This document shows, piece by piece, positions 5,663 to 8,281 of a DNA stretch of 8,281 nt. The stretch spans positions 1 through 8,281 of the forward strand of contig JBBSDV010000149.1 of the NCBI GenBank assembly GCA_038240335.1, written 5' to 3'. Position 1 is the first letter of the stretch, and each line of letters starts with the position of its first letter. Source of the stretch: JBBSDV01 sp038240335 (GTDB taxonomy: Bacteria > Chloroflexota > Dehalococcoidia > DSTF01 > JACRBR01). The notes under the pieces are model-generated. The model was not told the DNA's origin, ran no database searches, and saw only the letters and a program-made list of their open reading frames with translations. Position numbers and translations under genes: made by a program.

Positions 5663-6550
5663 ATGAGCGTCCTTGTGAATCAGAACACGCGCGTGCTCGT
5701 GCAGGGCATCACGGGCAAAGAAGGCAGCTTCCAGACGCAGCGTTGCATCGAGTACGGCACGAAGATCGTCGCGGGCGTGACGCCCGGACGCGGCGGCGAG
5801 ACGACGGATGCGGGCGTACCGATCTTTAATCGCGTCGAGCACGCTGTGCGCGAGACGGGCGCGGAGTGCTGCTTGATCTTCGTGCCACCGCCATTCGCCG
5901 CAGACGCGATCTTGGAGGCGATGGATGCCGCGGTGCCACTGGCGGTGTGCATTACAGAGGGCATCCCGACGCTCGACATGGTCAAGGTAAAGCGCGCGAT
6001 CACGGGCAGCGCAACGCGGCTCATTGGGCCCAACTGTCCAGGTGTGATCACGGCGGGCGAGTGCCGGGTCGGCATCATGCCGGGCAATGTGTTCTCGATG
6101 GGCAGCGTCGGCGTCGTCTCGCGCAGCGGGACGCTGGTGTACGAAGCGGTCGACCAGCTGACGCGGCGCGGGATCGGGCAATCGACGTGCATCGGCGTCG
6201 GCGGCGACCCGATCATCGGCACGACGCAGCGCCAGGCCCTGGAGCTGCTGAACGGCGATCCCGAGACGGCCGCTGTTGTGCTGATCGGCGAGATCGGTGG
6301 CAGCGCCGAGCAGGATGCGGCGGAGTACATCAAGAAGCACATGACGAAGCCCGTGATCGCCTTCATCGCCGGATCGAGCGCGCCTGCGGGACGGCGCATG
6401 GGACACGCGGGCGCGATCATCTCGGGCGACACCGGCACCGCTGCTTCGAAGAAGGCCGCGCTGGCGGCCGCCGGCGTCACGATCAGCGATTCGCCCGCCG
6501 AGATCGGGATTACTACCGAGCGGGTGCTCCGCGAGCGCGGCCTGCTCTAG
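5663..6550 (+). CDS. sucD: succinyl-CoA synthetase (ligase) alpha subunit
   Basis: A 295-residue cytosolic subunit that binds CoA and carries the phosphohistidine used to couple succinyl-CoA cleavage to nucleoside triphosphate synthesis in the citric acid cycle. The N-terminal CoA-binding Rossmann domain shows the GITGKEGSFQT loop (15-25) and TPGRGGE (40-46). Mid-protein motifs are GPNCPGVI (122-129), IMPGNVFSMGSVGVVSRSGT (138-157) and GVGGDPIIGT (178-187). The ligase domain contains GHAGAIISGDTGTA (247-260), with H248 as the phosphorylated histidine. Length matches the family. An active enzyme needs the beta subunit SucC, usually encoded just upstream, yet no sucC lies on either side; upstream is the divergent importer. 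Alpha subunits of malate-CoA ligase and related acyl-CoA synthetases look similar, so the acid substrate is less certain than the family. Confidence 0.94.
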   Translation: MSVLVNQNTRVLVQGITGKEGSFQTQRCIEYGTKIVAGVTPGRGGETTDAGVPIFNRVEHAVRETGAECCLIFVPPPFAADAILEAMDAAVPLAVCITEGIPTLDMVKVKRAITGSATRLIGPNCPGVITAGECRVGIMPGNVFSMGSVGVVSRSGTLVYEAVDQLTRRGIGQSTCIGVGGDPIIGTTQRQALELLNGDPETAAVVLIGEIGGSAEQDAAEYIKKHMTKPVIAFIAGSSAPAGRRMGHAGAIISGDTGTAASKKAALAAAGVTISDSPAEIGITTERVLRERGLL

Positions 6551-6558
6551 CGCTCGCG
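6530..6558 (+). terminator. GC-rich stem-loop spanning the sucD stop codon
   Basis: CGCGAGCGC (6530-6538) and GCGCTCGCG (6550-6558) form a perfect 9-bp stem around an 11-nt loop, with the sucD TAG at 6548-6550. No U tract follows, so it is not a canonical intrinsic terminator. It could pause transcription, protect the 3' end of sucD mRNA, or reduce read-through into the EamA gene 61 bp downstream. Confidence 0.4.
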
Positions 6559-6611
6559 CCGTACGCGTCCAGTCTCGGCCGACCGCGCTGCCAAGCCACC
6601 AAAGGAGCACC

Positions 6612-7475
6612 ATGCCGATTCTCGCCGTCGCGCTCTTGCTCGGCGCGGCGGTGGCGCACGCGACGTGGAACTACGTCGCCAAGGGCGCGAACAGCAGCGC
6701 GGCATTCATGTTCGTGTTCTGCGCGTTCGCGGCGGTCGTCTATCTGCCGATCGCGGCCGCGGTGTTCCTTTACACGCGGCCCTCGCTCGGCCTCGATGCG
6801 CTCCTGTTTGTGGCGGTTTCCGGGGCGCTGAACGCGCTCTACTTCTTCTTGCTCTCTGAGGGATACCGATACGGCGACCTCTCGCTCGTGTACCCGTTGG
6901 CGCGCGGAACCGGGCCGGCGCTGTCGGTCGTCGGGGCGATCGTGCTGTTCGGCGAGCGGCCCTCGGCGCTCGGGCTCGCCGGCAGCGCGATGGTGGTGGC
7001 AGGCATCCTCGTGATGTCGTGGTCACCGGGGCGAACGAGCGGCGCGGAGGTGCGGCGGTCGATCATCTTCGCGCTCGCGACCGGCACGTGCATCGCGGCG
7101 TACACGCTGTGGGACAACAAGGGCGTGACCATCGTGACGCCAATTCTCTATAGTTCCGGGCTCGACATCTCACGGTCGCTGATCCTCGCGCCATTCGCGC
7201 TGATCCCGGCAGCGGGACGAGGCGAGGTACGTCGGGTGCTGCGCGAGCAGCGTACAGCGGTGATGGCAATTGGCATCCTCAGTCCGGGTGCGTACATCCT
7301 CGTGTTGGTGGCGCTGACGCTGGCGCCCGTGAGCTACGTCGCGCCGGCGCGCGAGATCAGCATTCTGTTCGGGGCGATGCTGGGTCTGCGGCTACTCAAG
7401 GAATCGGACCCCGGGCGCCGCCTTGCGGGCGCTTCAGCGATCGTCGCCGGCGTCTTCGCGCTGGCCATCGGGTAG
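6612..7475 (+). CDS. EamA-family (drug/metabolite transporter superfamily) membrane protein
   Basis: A 287-residue, very hydrophobic protein with about ten membrane helices arranged as two EamA repeats: residues 1-136 and about 148-287. Repeat one holds HATWNYVAKGA (16-26) and YPLARGTGPALSVVGAIVLF (94-113), followed by GERP. Repeat two holds the matching APAREISILFGAMLGLRLLK (244-263) and ends in a last helix near 270-286. The charged linker (139-149) joins the halves. Family members export metabolites, amino acids or drugs across the inner membrane; the substrate here cannot be inferred. AAAGGAG lies four bases before the ATG. It follows sucD by 61 bp on the same strand, but a strong hairpin lies in between, so cotranscription is possible yet not assured. 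Nothing is truncated. Confidence 0.9.
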   Translation: MPILAVALLLGAAVAHATWNYVAKGANSSAAFMFVFCAFAAVVYLPIAAAVFLYTRPSLGLDALLFVAVSGALNALYFFLLSEGYRYGDLSLVYPLARGTGPALSVVGAIVLFGERPSALGLAGSAMVVAGILVMSWSPGRTSGAEVRRSIIFALATGTCIAAYTLWDNKGVTIVTPILYSSGLDISRSLILAPFALIPAAGRGEVRRVLREQRTAVMAIGILSPGAYILVLVALTLAPVSYVAPAREISILFGAMLGLRLLKESDPGRRLAGASAIVAGVFALAIG

Positions 7476-7520
7476 TGTTGCGATTCCAAACGCTGCAGTT
7501 CTGTCGTGACGAGAATCAAT

Positions 7521-7537
7521 CGTCGGCTTGTCCGACG
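7521..7537 (+). terminator. weak hairpin 46 bp after the EamA gene
   Basis: CGTCGG, loop CTTGT, CCGACG: a 6-bp stem followed by TTCTCGG, not a true U run. It is the best terminator candidate after the EamA gene, but is weak. Confidence 0.3.
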
Positions 7538-7585
7538 TTCTCGGATCAAGCGCCGTGTCTGCTCTCGCGTGCACGGATACCTATT

Positions 7586-7642
7586 AAGAAGAGAGAGAGA
7601 GAGAAGAGAGAGAGAGAGAAGAGAGAGAAGAGAGAGAGAGAG
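7586..7642 (+). repeat. 57-nt GA polypurine tract with 15-nt higher-order units
   Basis: Every base from 7586 to 7642 is A or G, almost entirely GA dinucleotides. AA interruptions divide it into units: AAG, then the 15-mer A(AG)7 at 7589-7603 and again at 7604-7618, a 9-mer A(AG)4 at 7619-7627, and the 15-mer once more at 7628-7642. The three 15-mers are identical. All unit lengths are multiples of three. The mirror-like polypurine strand could adopt triplex (H-DNA) structure and is prone to replication slippage. Confidence 0.9.
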
Positions 7643-7726
7643 TCTTCGCAAGACGCCCCCAACCCCGCTCCCCGGCGAGCAGGCAGAGGCACTGCGCCAT
7701 CTGCGCACCCGCTTCAGTCGGCGATC

Positions 7727-7788
7727 AATGCAAGCCAACGGTCACGCATCAGACCGTTTCGCAACGAATGATAGTTCGGACTTGCATT
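7727..7788 (+). repeat. nested inverted repeat, possible three-way RNA junction upstream of the DinB-like gene
   Basis: Outer arms AATGCAAG (7727-7734) and CTTGCATT (7781-7788) are exact complements. They enclose AACGGTC (7737-7743), an 8-nt loop and GACCGTT (7752-7758), plus a weaker CGAA (7765-7768), 6-nt loop, TTCG (7775-7778). As RNA this folds into a compact three-helix junction ending 41 nt before the downstream ATG. It may be a leader element, a DNA site, or chance. Confidence 0.42.
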
Positions 7789-7829
7789 AGAGACGGCAAC
7801 GATCAGTGTTTGCTAGGATCGAGGCGACG

Positions 7830-8264
7830 ATGATGAACGACGACCTGAAGCACACGCTCGGCGAGATGCGCGCGAACCGCGAGCGGCTGCTCGCCCTGAT
7901 CCGGCGGCTGTCTGACGATGATCTGGATCGCGCGCGGCGGGGCGGCTGGACGGTGCGTCGCGTGATCGAGCACGTGATCGAATCGGAAGCGACCTACGTG
8001 AAGGTGCTGGCGCACCTGTGCGGCCGGACTGCGTCCTCGTTGCCGGATCGGGACGTGGACGCCGTGGCGGCGGCCGTCGAGAAGCTCGAGGCAACTCGGA
8101 CGGCGGTTCTGGCGATGATCGACGGCATCGACGACGACACGCTGTACCGTCTCGTGGTGATGGGCCGCGAGGAGTACAGCCCGCTCAGCATGCTCGAGAA
8201 CGTCGCCGCGCACGACCACGAGCACGAAGAGCAGATTCAGCGGCTGGTCTCCAAGCCCGCGTAA
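7830..8264 (+). CDS. DinB-like four-helix-bundle protein (putative metal-dependent)
   Basis: A 144-residue, all-helical protein of the DinB/YfiT-like superfamily. Helix one covers about 4-27 and leads into LSDDDLDRARRGGWTVRRVIEHVIE (27-51), which carries the first putative metal ligand H48. The C-terminal helix has the paired motif H128-x3-H132 followed by EQI, giving the usual three-His metal site. The VAAHDHEHEEQI stretch (125-136) is the clearest diagnostic. Some relatives are thiol-dependent transferases using mycothiol or bacillithiol, and many are uncharacterised; the reaction here is unknown. ATG 7830 has GAGG five bases upstream; a GTG at 7806 would add eight residues with no ribosome site. 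Despite the name there is no link to DNA polymerase IV. It appears to stand alone. Confidence 0.85.
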   Translation: MMNDDLKHTLGEMRANRERLLALIRRLSDDDLDRARRGGWTVRRVIEHVIESEATYVKVLAHLCGRTASSLPDRDVDAVAAAVEKLEATRTAVLAMIDGIDDDTLYRLVVMGREEYSPLSMLENVAAHDHEHEEQIQRLVSKPA

Positions 8265-8281
8265 GTTCATCTGGCCGTAAC

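Larger units (their letters stand above)
7476..7829. other. gene-free region rich in repeats and hairpins
   Basis: Between the EamA and DinB-like genes 354 bp hold no believable gene. Open frames cross it only because the GA tract has no stop codons in any frame; none has a good start or family resemblance. From left to right it contains a 6-bp hairpin (7521-7537), the GA tract (7586-7642), GTCTT-CGC-AAGAC (7642-7654), a C-rich patch (7656-7674), TGCGC-CATCT-GCGCA (7693-7707) and a nested inverted repeat (7727-7788). The promoter of the DinB-like gene probably lies near the right end, but no clear -35/-10 pair is visible. Confidence 0.7.

Noticed and set aside
5651..6613. A 320-codon open frame antisense to sucD, and a second one in another minus frame (5680-6480)
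   Set aside because: Composition is typical of a reverse-strand shadow, and SucD motifs are intact on the plus strand.
7334..7738. A minus-strand frame with a Leu/Ser repeat that looks like a hydrophobic segment
   Set aside because: The Leu-Ser run is just the complement of the GA tract; the frame also runs back into the EamA gene antisense.
7475..7771. A 98-codon plus frame carrying Lys-Arg-Glu-Arg-Glu repeats across the GA tract
   Set aside because: The GA tract has no stops in any frame, so the open frame is automatic. The GTG start overlaps the EamA stop and lacks a ribosome site, and the flanking translation has no recognisable features. The 3-nt unit periodicity is kept as a finding.
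7830..8264. Reading the DinB-like gene as DNA polymerase IV
   Set aside because: The 144-residue helical protein with a three-His site belongs to the unrelated DinB/YfiT-like superfamily and has no polymerase motifs.
1..8281. CRISPR arrays, tRNA or rRNA genes, insertion sequences, toxin-antitoxin or defence genes
   Set aside because: No spaced identical repeats of suitable length, no tRNA cloverleaf with conserved T-arm, no transposase or integrase motifs, and no nuclease or defence domains were seen. The three-helix inverted repeat at 7727-7788 lacks tRNA features such as the GTTCRA T-loop.

Overview
The window is GC-rich bacterial DNA, roughly 60% or more by eye, with dense and mostly leaderless spacing. 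Good Shine-Dalgarno sites precede most starts. Gene content (zinc-dependent MDR dehydrogenase, VOC protein, oligopeptide-type ABC importer, SucD, EamA transporter, DinB-like protein) suits a free-living heterotroph. The style resembles Chloroflexota or a similar deep-branching GC-rich lineage. That is an impression from gene mix and codon use; there is no rRNA or other firm marker here.

Layout. Left block, plus strand: the possible last codons of an upstream gene, a medium-chain zinc-dependent dehydrogenase (64-1176) and a small vicinal-oxygen-chelate protein (about 1249-1608). Centre, minus strand: a three-gene importer operon transcribed right to left, solute-binding protein (5348-3675), then DppB/OppB-type permease (3648-2692), then DppC/OppC-type permease (2695-1712). 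It meets the left block tail to tail across about 100 bp. Right block, plus strand: SucD (5663-6550), an EamA/DMT transporter (6612-7475), and a DinB-like protein (7830-8264).

The importer operon and sucD diverge from a 314-bp gene-free region (5349-5662). It holds an extended -10-like element facing each way, a perfect 16-bp palindrome and a second near-perfect 16-bp palindrome, so it is the best candidate for a regulated promoter region. The importer genes belong together: the binding protein delivers a peptide-like ligand to the two permeases, which overlap by 4 bp and must be translationally coupled. The ATPase subunits are missing from the window. SucD should pair with a SucC beta subunit in the citric acid cycle, but no sucC lies beside it.

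The second gene-free stretch (7476-7829) is the oddest DNA here. It contains a 57-nt pure GA tract built from exact 15-nt units, a C-rich patch, several short hairpins and a nested inverted repeat just upstream of the DinB-like gene. I see no defence system, mobile element, CRISPR array or RNA gene. Most of the window is ordinary metabolism and transport; the interest lies in the intergenic structures and the missing partner genes.
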